The notes under the pieces are model-generated. The model was not told the origin of the DNA. It worked only from the letters and a program-made list of their open reading frames with translations, and made no database searches. From contig CAWFFV010000053.1 in the NCBI GenBank assembly GCA_963814985.1, positions 62,001 to 126,000 of the forward strand: 64,000 nucleotides of DNA. Direction: 5' to 3'. Position numbers and translations under genes: made by a program. This DNA is from CAWFFV01 sp963814985 (GTDB lineage Bacteria; Chloroflexota; Ktedonobacteria; Ktedonobacterales; Ktedonobacteraceae). Shown piece after piece: positions 1 through 9,938 of the stretch (position 1 is its first letter; each line of letters begins with the position of its first letter).

Positions 1-150
1 ATACCAGCTGAGGGCTGGTTTGCACGTATCCTCCAACATGAGATTGATCATCTAGATGGTATCCTTTTCCTGGATCGCCTGGATCGACCTGAAGATCTAC
101 GTGAGGTGCTCGAAGAAGAACTCGAAGAAGAAGCGATAGTGGCGGAGTAG
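1..150 (+). CDS. def: Peptide deformylase, C-terminal part
   Basis: The reading frame is open from the first base and lacks its start. It contains the family's third metal-binding motif, QHEIDHLDG, in which the two histidines and the glutamate bind the catalytic metal and activate water. The enzyme removes the formyl group from new protein N-termini in the cytosol. After the motif comes the usual LFLDRL segment and then a very acidic tail (EEELEEEAIVAE) that is longer than the catalytic core needs. The final codons lie inside a strong hairpin that probably ends transcription. Only about the last 49 residues are visible, but the motif is diagnostic. Confidence 0.93.
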   Translation: MPAEGWFARILQHEIDHLDGILFLDRLDRPEDLREVLEEELEEEAIVAE

Positions 151-180
151 CTGGCGCTATTCCACCACTATCGCTTCTTC
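127..180 (+). terminator. Hairpin terminator overlapping the end of def
   Basis: A perfect 16-bp inverted repeat (127-142 pairs with 165-180) has a 22-base loop. The left arm encodes the last residues of deformylase and the right arm ends 7 bases before the stop of the convergent gene at 188. It is symmetric and lacks a long T-tract, so it may serve both strands. Confidence 0.6.
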
Positions 181-187
181 CCAATGG

Positions 188-577
188 TCAAATTTTTTGT
201 TGTTTTCTGACCATTGGTAATATCTGTTTGCCAAGGGCATGTTCGCAGCCATGGCATACATAAAAACCTTCATCTCGATAATAAAGCTCATTCACTGGAA
301 AGTGCAGGTAGCAGATACCACAACGTGTAGCATCTGGCTGACTTGCCATTTGACGATCGTGTGCGAACTGTTCGTGCAGTGAATTGATCAGTTGCTCAAA
401 ACTGAAGGTGCCTGAGTGGCTCCGTTCCATTTCTGATGGTCCCAACGATGGAAGTGCGCCTGTCATGTTGTTCGCACGAACTTCCCGGCGGCTAACCAGC
501 GAGTTGTTGTGACTCGATGCTCCATTATTAGAACTAGAACCCGATGTATGATGAGTGCTCAAAGCAGTAATCTCCAC
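188..577 (-). CDS. Small zinc-ribbon protein of unknown function
   Basis: This 129-residue protein has a Ser/Asn-rich, low-complexity first third (residues 10-30), a short amphipathic stretch (60-80), and then a four-cysteine cluster: CxxC at 86/89 and CxxC at 108/111. That is the spacing of a treble-clef or zinc-ribbon module. There is no signal peptide or membrane segment, so it is probably cytosolic. The 3' end converges on def across a shared hairpin. I do not recognise a named family. A nucleic-acid or protein-binding zinc module is an inference from the cysteine pattern only. Confidence 0.65.
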   Translation of the reverse strand: MEITALSTHHTSGSSSNNGASSHNNSLVSRREVRANNMTGALPSLGPSEMERSHSGTFSFEQLINSLHEQFAHDRQMASQPDATRCGICYLHFPVNELYYRDEGFYVCHGCEHALGKQILPMVRKQQKI

Positions 578-643
578 AATATTGGGTGATGGATAACACT
601 TCAGTTATTATACCTTTGGGCAGATTTTAATGCAAGGCATGTG

Positions 644-714
644 TCTCAAAGGTAACTACTCAGGTTTGCTCGCCACCGGCGGTGGCGAGCAAACCTGAGT
701 AGTTACCTTTGAGA
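644..714. repeat. Compact form of the interspersed palindrome family
   Basis: A perfect 71-base palindrome (35-bp arms, single-base centre at 679) sits between two minus-strand genes. Each arm is the conserved left end of the family (GTAACTACTCAGG followed by TCGCCACC). Here the left end is joined directly to its own reverse complement, with no separate core. It may also end transcription of the upstream gene. Confidence 0.85.
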
Positions 715-740
715 TATTGTATCCTTTTCTGAAGGGTCGA

Positions 741-2322
741 TTAGATATGACCCCCCGTCATCAAGATACCCAGTTGCTCCTCGGTTACCTCTGGCCCAAC
801 AATCTGCACAATATTGCCCTCATACATCACAGCAATACGATCAGCCAGAGAGCGAATTTCCTCTAGCTCGGCGGAAATCAGTAGCACCGCCTTACCTGCA
901 TCACGTTGCTCAATCAGGCGACGATGGATAAACTCAATTGCGCCAATGTCAACACCTCGCGTAGGCTGCGACGGCAATCAGAGCAATGGGATCACTGGCA
1001 AGCTCACGAGCAATGATGACTTTTTGCTGATTGCCGCCAGAGAGTGCACGCACGGGTACTTCGGCAGATGGTGTACGCACATCGAATTCGGTGATCAGCC
1101 TTGCGGCCCAGACTTTGATATTACGCGAGAGTAGAACGAGGCGATGCCAGGAGAACTGAGGCCAGCGCTGTCGTCCCAGGATGGTATTATCTTGAATGGA
1201 CTCCGTCAGCACAAGACCACTTCCTCGACGATCCTCTGGAATATGCGAAAGTCCAGCCCTGCGCACCTGGAGTGCTCCCATTCCTGTAATATCCAGCGTC
1301 TCGCCAGATTGCCCATCCTTCACAGGCGTAATTGTGATTTTGCCAGAGGTCATTTTACGTATCCCGGTTAATACTTCCACCAATTCGGACTGCCCATTAC
1401 CCTCCACACCAGCAATACCCAGGATTTCCCCGGCATGTACATCCAGGTTCACACCATGCAGAACCTCCAGTTCGCGATCGGAGTGCGCCTTTACATTTTC
1501 TACGTGCAACACCACCGGACCAGGCCTGGCCGGTGTCTTGTTGACACGTAATAAGACCTCGCGGCCTACCATCATACGCGCAATCTCAGCCTGGTTTGTC
1601 TCAGCAGTGAGAAGTCCGCCCACATTTTTACCTCGCCGCAAGACCGTAATCGTATCTGTCAATTCCAGAACCTCTCGTAACTTATGCGTAATGAAGATAA
1701 TGGTCTTACCTTGCGAGACCAGACCACGCAAAACCGCAAAGAGGTCATCTGTTTCCTGTGGTGTCAGCACGCCCGTTGGCTCATCCATAATCAGGATATC
1801 CGCCTTCCGATAGAGCACTTTCAAAATCTCAACGCGCTGCTGAAGGCCCACAGAGAGCTTTTCGATACGGATAGTGGGATCAATTGGCAAACCATATTGT
1901 TTGCTTAACGCCAGAATATCGGCCCTGGCTCTCTTGAAGTCAAAGGCGGCCCCCAATCCACCAGGTTCCCGACCCAGCACAATATTCTCTGCGACCGTCA
2001 AAGGAGGAATCAGCATAAAGTGCTGATGCACCATACCAATCCCTAAACGAATAGCGTCTCGTGGCCCACTTATTGAGACTCTCTGCCCATTGATCAGTAT
2101 CTCACCACTATCAGGCCGCAACAGTCCGTAGAGTATATTCATAATAGTTGATTTACCTGCCCCATTCTCACCGACCAGGGCATGAATCTCACCCTTACGC
2201 ACCTTGAGACTGATATGATCATTGGCAATTACTCCCGGCCAGGCTTTACAGATATCCCGCATTTCTACAGCATAGGGCATAGCACGCTCTTCGACAGGTA
2301 TGACAACTGCGCTTTCTTGCAT
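741..2322 (-). CDS. ABC transporter ATP-binding protein, nucleoside/simple-sugar type (frameshifted)
   Basis: This is a double-ATPase subunit of the XylG/NupO kind that powers import through the two permeases encoded just downstream on the same strand. Domain 1 has Walker A GENGAGKST, the signature-like LSVGLQQRVE and Walker B ILIMDEPTG. Domain 2 has the degenerate Walker A GVEGNGQSE usual in this family and the signature LSGGNQQKV. The frame breaks near 968, just after that signature: the main frame ends at 949, while QPTRGVDIGA and the rest of domain 2 continue in another frame to 741. Joined, the product is about 526 residues, a normal length. A one-base indel or a sequencing error is the simplest reading. 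The start at 2322 opens with MQESAVV; the ATG at 2280 (MPYAVEMRDI) is an alternative. Confidence 0.88.
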
Positions 2323-2336
2323 CGCGGCTCTCCTCT

Positions 2337-3287
2337 CTATTCTGATCCAGCTTCATAAGGAATGCCATCAGCAGCAGGAGGTATCGTGCGACCTACCAGT
2401 CCGACGAGGGCCACCAACGTAAGCAAATAGGGTACGATACTGAGCAGATTTGGCGAAATTCCCGTATCCTGCAAACGAAAGCTGAGTGCTTCACCCAATC
2501 CAAAGATCAGGCAGGCTCCTGCCGTACCCCAGGGCGTATACTTACCAAAGATCATAGCGGCCAGAGCGATAAAGCCTGTACCTGCGGTCATATTCGAGTT
2601 AAAGATGCCCGCAATTCCCAGTGAGAGAAAGGCTCCTGCCAGACCAGAAAGTCCTCCACTGGCTACGACGCACAGATAACGCACCAGCCGTACATTCACA
2701 CCAGCGGTATCTGCTGCCTGCGGATGCTCACCGACCGCCCGGATACGCAGGCCAATATTTGTACGAAAGAGCAAGAAATGAATACCGAGCAGGATAAGCA
2801 CCGCCCAATAGAAAATGACGTTTTGCTGAAACAGTACGGGACCGAGAAAAGGAATATTCGCAAGTGGTCCCCAGGAGAGATTGGGCAGACGCAGACTATC
2901 CGCGAGCGAGGGCACTCCCTGCCCTCCTGTCTGGGTGAACAGCAGATAGTTAGTAAGTCCTAGAGCCGCAATATTGATGGCGATGCCACTCACAATCTGG
3001 TTGGCTTTAAAGTTGATAGAGACAATGGCATGGACAAGTGCGATCAGCCCTCCTGCAATAATGGCCCCTGCAACACCACCAATGACGCTGTTAGTAGCCT
3101 TAGCGGTCATCACTCCGGCATAAGCACCCGTCAGCATCATACCTTCCATGGCAATATTCACGACACCACTACGCTCAGAGATGACCCCACCCAGTGCAGG
3201 TAGCAAGAGCAGTGCTCCAAATTGCAGGGTCGCGGCCCAGAGGTCTGCGGAGGTTAATACACGTACCAATTGTACGTGAAAAAACAT
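2337..3287 (-). CDS. ABC transporter permease, nucleoside/simple-sugar type
   Basis: This 316-residue polytopic membrane protein of the branched-chain/simple-sugar permease superfamily resembles the second permease of BmpA-type nucleoside importers (NupQ/YufQ). About eight hydrophobic helices are visible, with the conserved segment ERSGVVNIAMEGMMLTGAY near residue 40 and a GEHPQAADTAGV cytoplasmic loop that contacts the ATPase. The ATG at 3287 follows a GAGGAGG ribosome-binding site that lies inside the last codons of the upstream permease, so the two are probably translationally coupled. No substrate-binding lipoprotein is present in the window, so substrate identity is inferred from family. 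Confidence 0.9.
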   Translation of the reverse strand: MFFHVQLVRVLTSADLWAATLQFGALLLLPALGGVISERSGVVNIAMEGMMLTGAYAGVMTAKATNSVIGGVAGAIIAGGLIALVHAIVSINFKANQIVSGIAINIAALGLTNYLLFTQTGGQGVPSLADSLRLPNLSWGPLANIPFLGPVLFQQNVIFYWAVLILLGIHFLLFRTNIGLRIRAVGEHPQAADTAGVNVRLVRYLCVVASGGLSGLAGAFLSLGIAGIFNSNMTAGTGFIALAAMIFGKYTPWGTAGACLIFGLGEALSFRLQDTGISPNLLSIVPYLLTLVALVGLVGRTIPPAADGIPYEAGSE

Positions 3288-3290
3288 GTT

Positions 3291-4639
3291 TTATTCCTCC
3301 TCTGCTCGACCAGCATGATGCTCGACAGAAGCAAGCTCTGGAGGCTCTGCTTCATCATGATCATTCTCATCATTGTGTATACCCACATCATCACTGGCAG
3401 GTAGAGCAACTTCCGTTGTTTCAGTGCTATTTGCAACCAACGCAGGTCGGCGACTGAAGCGTAGCCAACCAGGGAGTAACGTTGAAGTGCAGGCAAGAAT
3501 TCGGCAGCGATACTAAAGAGAACCAGAGCCTGAATGATAAAAACAAGGTCTGCTGGTACATTGGCATTGAGTTGCATAAAGCCTCCGCCCTGGCGCAATC
3601 CACCAAAAAGCAGAGCACCCAGCAGCACACCAACCGCTGTTGTATGACCCAGCAAAGCCACACCAATTGCATCAAAACCTGTGGGATCAAGACTAAAGGT
3701 AGAACCGATCAACTGGTAAGGGGATTGGCCCATCAGACGTAGAGCACCAGCCAGACCAGACAACGCGCCCGCCAGTGCCATCACAGTAACCAGATTACGC
3801 TTGATAGGAATACCCGCATACTTTGCCGCCTTAAGATTTTGCCCAATCACACGGATCTCATAGCCGAAAGTTGTACGCGAGGTAATAAACCAGTAGATCA
3901 CCAGAGCCAGAAGCGCAAAGAAGATACTCACATCTACAAAATAAGCCGTTGGAGTATCAATCTTTGGAAGGAATGTTCCCAGCGTCTGATTATAGAAAAC
4001 AGAGACCAGTGGTAGCGTCCCCTGTGGAGGGAGAGAAGCTGTCTGTGTAGCCTGATTGGGAGCTTTGAAAGGACCATCGATAAGATAGTCAGTAAAGTAA
4101 AAAGCAGTCCAGTTGAGCATAATCGTGGTTACGACCTCGTGAGCACCACGCCAGGCTTTCAGAAAACCGACAATGCCACCCCATACAGCCCCTGCCAGCA
4201 TACTCCCAATTATCATCAGAGGAATCAGCAGCCAGCCAGGCAAAGTAGGGAGTGTGAAAGCGATAATACCAGCAGTCATCGCGCCCATCGCAAGTTGGCC
4301 CTGCGCCCCAATATTAAAGAGTCCAGCGCGGAACGCCAGAGCCACTGAGAGGCCTGTCAAAATCAATGGACCAACTTTTACCAGGGTATAAGAGAGACTG
4401 AATAGATCACCAAAAGATCCACTATAGAGGGATTGATAGGCATTGATAACAGAAGAGAAACGGTCCACCAGTGAACCGGGTGAAGTAACTACAATGACGA
4501 CACTGCCAGCAATCATTGCCAGAACAATGGCAAAGAGAGGGCGACTAAGAGAGCTTCCGATTCGACGAAACAAAAAGATAACTTTTGACGCAGGAGGGCG
4601 TTGTTCAGGTGTCCTCCATTGTACTGTTGGCACTGCCAT
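3291..4639 (-). CDS. ABC transporter permease, nucleoside/simple-sugar type (frameshifted near 3480)
   Basis: This is the first permease of the importer (NupP/YufP-like), with a cytoplasmic N-terminus, one helix, a loop, and then the core helices. The start at 4639 (MAVPTVQW) has AGGAGG about ten bases upstream; an upstream in-frame codon at 4693 has no such site. The raw frame runs to 3254 and would give an out-of-character tail. In another frame, from about 3480, the sequence reads LPGWLRFSRRPALVA and then an acidic, hydrophilic tail ending in AEEE at a TAA (3291). That tail fits the family and places the next gene's ribosome-binding site correctly, so I infer a single indel near 3475-3495. 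Confidence 0.83.
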
Positions 4640-4841
4640 GGTTGGTGGTATCCTCCTATTGCAGGAGGCGGCGAAGGGGCCGCCGTTTGTCATTAAGATA
4701 CAGTGTTCCTTATCATAACATTAGATAAGAGGATAAACAAGCACTATAAAACTGTCACTGATGTACAGGGAAAGCATCTCGACATCCCACTTCAGCAGTG
4801 ATATACTCACCATCAGGAATATGATAACCTTGAGTTATCCC

Positions 4842-4995
4842 GTAACTTTTCAGGTACTTCTCACCACCTGTGGTGGCTCGCTCTCGTTTCTGCGGGTGTG
4901 TGGTGTTTGCCCCGCAAACACCACAACCCGCATGAAACAATCTGCGAAGCGCCTGCGGCGCTGAGGAATCAGGGAAAGGGAACCTGAATAGTTAC
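4842..4995. repeat. Interspersed palindrome family, full-length copy
   Basis: The left end starts with GTAAC and CACCACCTGTGGTGGCTCG. The core is an inverted repeat reading TGCGGGTGTGTGG on one arm and ACAACCCGCA on the other. The right end has GCGAAGCGCCTGCGGCGCTG, GAGGAATCA and AACCTGAATAGTTAC. The outermost bases of the two ends are also inverted repeats of each other. Confidence 0.85.
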
Positions 4996-5026
4996 GCTAT
5001 CCCTCGCTTTTGGGACAAAAGTTCGC

Positions 5027-5070
5027 AAAGCGGGATTGCAAAGGGCTGCAGCCCTTTGCAATCCCGCTTT
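5027..5070. repeat. Second palindrome family (AAGCGGGATTG type)
   Basis: A perfect 44-base palindrome with no loop (AAAGCGGGATTGCA... and its complement), flanked at about 5015-5024 and 5092-5102 by ACAAAAGTTC and GAACTTTTGT. The same outer and inner words recur in the nested element at 14.15-14.39 kb. Confidence 0.8.
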
Positions 5071-5113
5071 CAAGCGCTTTGAAAGAGCATGAACTTTTGT
5101 TCTAAAAATATAC

Positions 5114-6344
5114 ATGCAAACACAGCCAGAAGATCCAATACCAAAAACAACATCACTCCGAAGCAGGAACCGCGACCTTGCGGTTCTCGACGATATCGCC
5201 GGGTACCTCAACCATAAGATTGACGTTCACGAAGTCTTGCAAGAAGTACTGGCACGAGTTACGGATCTGCTCGGACTACAAACAGGGTGGGTGTGGTTGC
5301 TCAATGAACAACACTCCCCCTATCTGGCAGCTTCACAGGCTCTTCCGCCCTATCTGGCAGACCACTGGGAACGGATGATCGGCTCCTGCCTTTGCCTGGA
5401 TACCTTCCTGAGTGGAAATTCAGAAGGAGCGTCTAACGTTGATGTGCTCCGCTGTAGTCGATTAAAGAATGCGGAACGGGATAGCGACCCTTCGGCTCTG
5501 GGCTTGCGCTTCCATGCCAGCGTCACCATCTATGCGGGCAATACGCCATTAGGTGTATTAAATGTTGCCAGTGAGGATTGGCGTGAACTTCAGGCAGAAG
5601 AGTTACAATTGTTGCATATCATTAGCGACCAGATCGGTCTGGCCATACAGCGTGCACGCCTCTCGGCAGAACACACACGAGCCGCGGCACGTCTTGCCAC
5701 CATAGAGGAGCGCAACCGTCTGGCACGAGAAATCCATGATACCCTGGCCCAGGGTCTCGCTGCAATCACGTTACAACTCGAAACAGCGGATGCACTCGCT
5801 CAAACACGTCCCCAACGTGCTCATGAAGCCATTCAACGTGCACTCAATTTAGCACGCTAGCAATCTTGATGAGGCCCGTCGCTCCGTGATGGACTTGCGA
5901 TCCGCCCCGCTTCAGGATCATACCCTACCCGAAGCTTTGATCGCCCTGGTTACGAGAGAAGCAAATATACCCCAGCAGGTTGCACACCCTGAAGTAACTC
6001 CTGTGGCACAGTGTACATACACTCCCTCACCTGATTTCCCTGCCTTACCCGCACGTGTTGAGGCAGGACTCTATCGTATCGCACAGGAAGCTCTCACTAA
6101 TGCCCGAAAACATGCTTACGCACAGCATATCGAAGTCACGCTTATGGCAGATGATCATCAGGTACGACTGGTCATACAGGATGATGGATGTGGCTTTGAC
6201 ACCGATACCGTGACACAAAGCGGCAGCGAAGGACATTTTGGGCTGGCCGGCATGAGTGAGCGGGCAAAATTGTTGGGAGGAGGTATCTGTATCCAGAGTG
6301 AGCCAGGGACAGGCACATGTATTGATATCCAGGTTCCCTATTGA
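5114..6344 (+). CDS. GAF-domain sensor histidine kinase, NarX/DesK-like (frameshifted)
   Basis: This soluble kinase has an N-terminal GAF sensor (about residues 20-185) and a HisKA_3 dimerisation helix with the motif LAREIHDTLAQG, whose phospho-accepting histidine is near residue 209. The HATPase domain has EALTNARKHAYA (N box), DDGCGFD (G1) and GHFGLAGM (G2). A TAG interrupts the frame at 5858-5860. One base removed near 5857 restores ARSNLDEARRSVMDLR, the standard helix of this family, so this is one gene of about 409 residues rather than two. The product presumably phosphorylates the response regulator that starts 14 bases downstream. Confidence 0.87.
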
Positions 6345-6357
6345 AAGAAATCAGACT

Positions 6358-7026
6358 ATGATTCGTATCTTGCTCGCTGACGACCATCCCATTGTACGAG
6401 AAGGCTTACATGCAGTACTGGAGACCCAGGCAGACTTCGCAGTGATTGCAGAATGCGCAAGCGGAGATGAAGCTTTGCGCTTATCATCAGAATTACGACC
6501 AGATATAGTCTTGCTTGACCTCGAAATGCCCATTATGGATGGCGTTGAGGTTATTCATCGTTTACGCAAGCTTCAACATCTTCCCCGTATCATTATCTTT
6601 ACAGCCTTTGACAACGATGAGCGTATTATCCAGGCGATTCAGGCGGGTGCTCATGGTTATTTACTAAAAGGCGCTCCACGCGAAGAAATTTTCAAGGCGA
6701 TTCGCATTACGATGAAGGGAGGCTCGCTACTGCAACCTGTAGTAGCCTCAAAGCTGTTGCGTCACGTGGGCCAGCAGCAAAGGGAGACCATGTCAAAACG
6801 CGGTGATCAACAACCTCTGGTGGAAGAATTGACCGAGCGTGAACTCGAAGTGCTACGCTTACTGGCTCAGGGCATGCCGAATAAAGAGATTGCAGCCCAT
6901 CTTGTCATCAGCGAACGTACTGCCAAATTCCATGTAAGTTCCATTATGAGCAAACTAGGAGCAACCAATCGCACTGAGGCCGTCTCATTAGCAGCACAAC
7001 GTGGCCTGATCACCTTACGTGCCTGA
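6358..7026 (+). CDS. NarL/LuxR-family response regulator
   Basis: This 222-residue protein has a receiver domain with acidic pocket DD at 8-9 and phospho-acceptor Asp54 in VLLDLEMP, and switch residues in FTAF and LLKGA. A LuxR-type helix-turn-helix follows (ELTERELEVLRLLAQG, then EIAAHLVISERTAKFHVSSI). The start MIRILLADDH fits family length; an upstream in-frame start at 6256 would run through the kinase gene. It forms an operon with the kinase, and its targets are unknown. Confidence 0.93.
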   Translation: MIRILLADDHPIVREGLHAVLETQADFAVIAECASGDEALRLSSELRPDIVLLDLEMPIMDGVEVIHRLRKLQHLPRIIIFTAFDNDERIIQAIQAGAHGYLLKGAPREEIFKAIRITMKGGSLLQPVVASKLLRHVGQQQRETMSKRGDQQPLVEELTERELEVLRLLAQGMPNKEIAAHLVISERTAKFHVSSIMSKLGATNRTEAVSLAAQRGLITLRA

Positions 7027-7311
7027 CGCAAATTTGCAGCCAGATCAAGCAAAGAAAACACAAGAATTTCATGGGTACTAGACGCTCATCTCAAGCGCTT
7101 CGAGTGGTGGATTTAGTAATTCACCAGAGCCAGGGTAAGAAATTTAGGCTAGTTTTCACAAAAGAATGCGCTAACAGAAATGTAGTGGTATACAATAACA
7201 TCAGTAATCAGTCCACAGTATTCTTTGTTACGAAAGGGTGTGCGTCAACAAAGAGAGGGGAAACTGTTTCTCCCCTGTACCAGTGACGAGAACCCAGTTC
7301 AGGATAATATC

Positions 7312-7641
7312 ATGCCATTTCCTCGTATAACCGCAGTCTTCTTCGTGCTTATACTGATCAGTATTGTGTCAATCGTCAGTATCGGTGGAGTTGCCTGGAT
7401 AGGACCTATGTTAGCACATGGAACCCATGTGCAACACGACAATGGCAAGATTGTCAAGATAGGCCCTGGCACAGATTTTGAGTTAAAGACACCGGCGGGA
7501 AAAATTATAGCATTTCAATGTCGTGCTCAGTGCCGTGTTTCGCTGGGACACTTGCAGCGTCACCTCAACGAAGGTGCTAATACCGATGTGTACTTCACAC
7601 AAGGGCCAGATAACACCCTATTAACATTAGATGTGGATTAG
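7312..7641 (+). CDS. Small membrane-anchored protein, unknown function
   Basis: A 109-residue protein with one long N-terminal hydrophobic segment (about residues 7-33) followed by a short soluble domain of about 75 residues with two cysteines (QCRAQC), which could form a disulfide outside the membrane. It starts at the ATG in MPFPRITAVF; the reading frame extends upstream but without a convincing ribosome-binding site. It lies about 50 bases before the oxidoreductase operon and may belong to it. I recognise no family. Confidence 0.6.
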   Translation: MPFPRITAVFFVLILISIVSIVSIGGVAWIGPMLAHGTHVQHDNGKIVKIGPGTDFELKTPAGKIIAFQCRAQCRVSLGHLQRHLNEGANTDVYFTQGPDNTLLTLDVD

Positions 7642-7693
7642 GGCATGACCGCCCCACATGTACCTTCTACGTTATAAGTAAGGGGAATACGTG

Positions 7694-9628
7694 ATGAGTA
7701 GGCAAGATAAAGCTCTCGTACCCGGAACACAACAAAATAGAACAAGCGAGCCGTACCAGGACCGAGCGGATATCGTGATCATTGGTAATGGCATCGCAGG
7801 ATTGACCGCAGCAGTAGAGGCTCGTCGTCTTGATCCTGATAAACGGATTGTGATGATCACAGATCAGATCCATCCTACGATTAACACACCAGCCTTAAAA
7901 CAGTTTGCCATTGGAAAATTGACGAGAGAGCAACTGCTGGCCTACCCGGTCGGAACAGAACGCGCAGAGCGTATCTATGTGGTAACAGCACATGTTGAAG
8001 AGATTCATGCACGAAGCAAGTATGTGACTCTGAGCGGAAATCGTGGCTTTGGCTATGACTCTCTGCTGATTGCTACAGGGAGTAAACCACAAGGACTTTC
8101 CTCTAGCCTGCCAGGATACAACTTTGATGGCGTGCTTACTCTCCATCGCTTACAGGATTACCTGGATTTACGCCGACGCCTGGATGAAGTCAGTGAGGCC
8201 GTAGTAATTGGTGGTGGCGTACACGCTATCGAGACAGTGATGGGGCTTCTGTTCTGGGGTATTCAGGTCCATTGGATGATCCGCAGCGAGACATTCATGG
8301 CTCACAGTCTCGATCAGACAGCTTCCGAGATGATCCTGGAGGGCGTTCGTCGTGCCGGAGCCATAGTCCATACGAAAACAGAGCTGGCTGGCATCGTTGG
8401 TCGCATTGGCACAGTCGCCGGAGTCATTACCAATCAGCAGGAGATGATTCCCTGCCAGATGGTCCTGAGTTGCACTGGCACACAAGCCGTGACCACCCTG
8501 GCGGAACGTTGCAGCATACCCCTGAAACATAAACGTGGTATCCTGGTCGATGATCAACTCCGCACCAGCGCCCCTGATGTCTATGCGGCAGGCGATGTGG
8601 CAGCTTTCAAGAACGCTGAGACGGGTGAGTATGAAACACGCGCACTATGGTATGCAGCAGTCGAGCAGGGACGTATCGCAGGAGCAATCCTGACAGGTCA
8701 CGAAGAATTAACTCGACGACCCTTCGGTACCTCCTGGCATGCTACTCACCTGGGTGAACTCTCTATGCTCAACGTCGGCAAGCCCCTGCTCAAAGGCGAT
8801 CAGATTACAACGCTGACAGATAACAGTAACGGCTATCGGCGTATGACTATCAAGGATAACCGGCTGGTTGGCTATCTCTCACTCGGCCCTACCCAGCCCG
8901 ATAGTCTGGCTATTAAACGGATCATCGATGAAGGATACGCGGTACGTGACATCATCAAGCCTCTGCTCAAGGGCAATATTGATGCCCGTCAATTCTTATC
9001 ACAACAACGCTCACGTACAACACAGAGCCTCACCACATCAGGAAGGATACCAGCGGTACGCAATGTGAATCCACAGGCACAACCTGTACGCTCTACTGAT
9101 CAACTCTCAAGGATACCTGCTGCGCCAGGACAGAACGAGAGACAAGCCGTTGCCAGACAAGGAGACGAGGCGAACCGCGGTAGTGAGCAAACCGTATCTT
9201 ATATGGAAGAGGTTAGCCCTTTCTCAGGCAATCTCCCAGCCATCCAGGCCTTTCCGGCCAGAGAGGTTGAGGAAATTAGCCCCTTTTCGGGCAATCTCCC
9301 GGCCATGTCCAGGAACCCACAGCCAGTTCTTGAAGAAGTTAATCCTTTCGCAGGCAACCTCCCAAACATAGTGGTTGAGGAGATTAGCCCCTTTTCAGGC
9401 AATTTACCAGCCGTTCAGAAGAGCCAGGATGACGAAGCCAGGGGAGCTTCTCCCTTTTCTCCTGAGACGTCATCCAAACCTGGCCTGTGGGCTTATGCTA
9501 ACGAGGCATCAGCTAATCAGAAGGGAACAACGGGGCAATTTATTCGCCAGGGCACGGCATCCCGTCCTTCGCGGGGCCTTATGTCATACAGTAATCAAGA
9601 TCCAGCGAGAGCGGAAAAGGGACAATAA
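7694..9628 (+). CDS. FAD-dependent NAD(P)H oxidoreductase with repeated C-terminal tail
   Basis: This pyridine-nucleotide-disulfide oxidoreductase resembles the FAD domain of NirB or rubredoxin reductase. An FAD-binding GxGxxG lies at about residues 27-32 (IIGNGIAGLTA), a second NAD-binding site reads VVIGGGVHAIE, and the FAD-contacting motif is APDVYAAGDVA. The catalytic part ends near residue 430. The rest is hydrophilic, Pro/Ser/Gln-rich and probably disordered, with four copies of EExxPFxGNLPx (about residues 505-575) and a degenerate fifth. GTG at 7691 is directly followed by ATG at 7694; either could start. The ferredoxin gene begins immediately after its stop codon, so the three downstream genes form an operon. 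Electron flow from NAD(P)H to the ferredoxin and then to the membrane is inferred. Confidence 0.85.
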   Translation: MSRQDKALVPGTQQNRTSEPYQDRADIVIIGNGIAGLTAAVEARRLDPDKRIVMITDQIHPTINTPALKQFAIGKLTREQLLAYPVGTERAERIYVVTAHVEEIHARSKYVTLSGNRGFGYDSLLIATGSKPQGLSSSLPGYNFDGVLTLHRLQDYLDLRRRLDEVSEAVVIGGGVHAIETVMGLLFWGIQVHWMIRSETFMAHSLDQTASEMILEGVRRAGAIVHTKTELAGIVGRIGTVAGVITNQQEMIPCQMVLSCTGTQAVTTLAERCSIPLKHKRGILVDDQLRTSAPDVYAAGDVAAFKNAETGEYETRALWYAAVEQGRIAGAILTGHEELTRRPFGTSWHATHLGELSMLNVGKPLLKGDQITTLTDNSNGYRRMTIKDNRLVGYLSLGPTQPDSLAIKRIIDEGYAVRDIIKPLLKGNIDARQFLSQQRSRTTQSLTTSGRIPAVRNVNPQAQPVRSTDQLSRIPAAPGQNERQAVARQGDEANRGSEQTVSYMEEVSPFSGNLPAIQAFPAREVEEISPFSGNLPAMSRNPQPVLEEVNPFAGNLPNIVVEEISPFSGNLPAVQKSQDDEARGASPFSPETSSKPGLWAYANEASANQKGTTGQFIRQGTASRPSRGLMSYSNQDPARAEKGQ

Positions 9629-9928
9629 ATGCTCAAAATCCTCAAACCCAAACCTGTCCTATTGCATAAAACGTGTCCACAGGTGGGACAAGAAATACAG
9701 GCATGCATCGGTTGTAACGAATGTCTGCTAGCCTGTCCTGCCCTGGCAGAACCTATCACGATTGATGTCTTGAACCGCGAAACGATCTCAGGAGCAATCT
9801 CTCCAGCAGTAGCACGTTTCACTCGCTCATGCTATCAATGTGGGGCCTGTGTTGTGCCATGTCCTGTTGGACTCCATCGAGATGCAATGATGATGTGGCT
9901 CAAAGTACGTTTGTTAAACGAGGAATAA
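9629..9928 (+). CDS. 2[4Fe-4S] ferredoxin-like protein (HdrC/GlpC type)
   Basis: This 99-residue protein has two complete cluster motifs: Cys26, 29, 32, 36 (CIGCNECLLACP) and Cys68, 71, 74, 78 (CYQCGACVVPCP). The roughly 30-residue insertion between them is typical of HdrC, GlpC and SdhB-like proteins rather than of short bacterial ferredoxins. The start overlaps the stop region of the oxidoreductase and the membrane protein follows after 10 bases. It would carry electrons between the flavoprotein and the cytochrome b-like membrane subunit. Confidence 0.9.
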   Translation: MLKILKPKPVLLHKTCPQVGQEIQACIGCNECLLACPALAEPITIDVLNRETISGAISPAVARFTRSCYQCGACVVPCPVGLHRDAMMMWLKVRLLNEE

Positions 9929-9938
9929 GGAGTAGAGC

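Noticed and set aside
1196..1813. Long plus-strand frame opposite the ABC ATPase
   Set aside because: It mirrors the ATPase coding strand, has no ribosome-binding site and an implausible Ser/Arg/Pro composition. The minus-strand frame has clear Walker motifs.
8168..8557. 129-codon minus-strand frame opposite the oxidoreductase
   Set aside because: No features and inside a strong coding region on the other strand.
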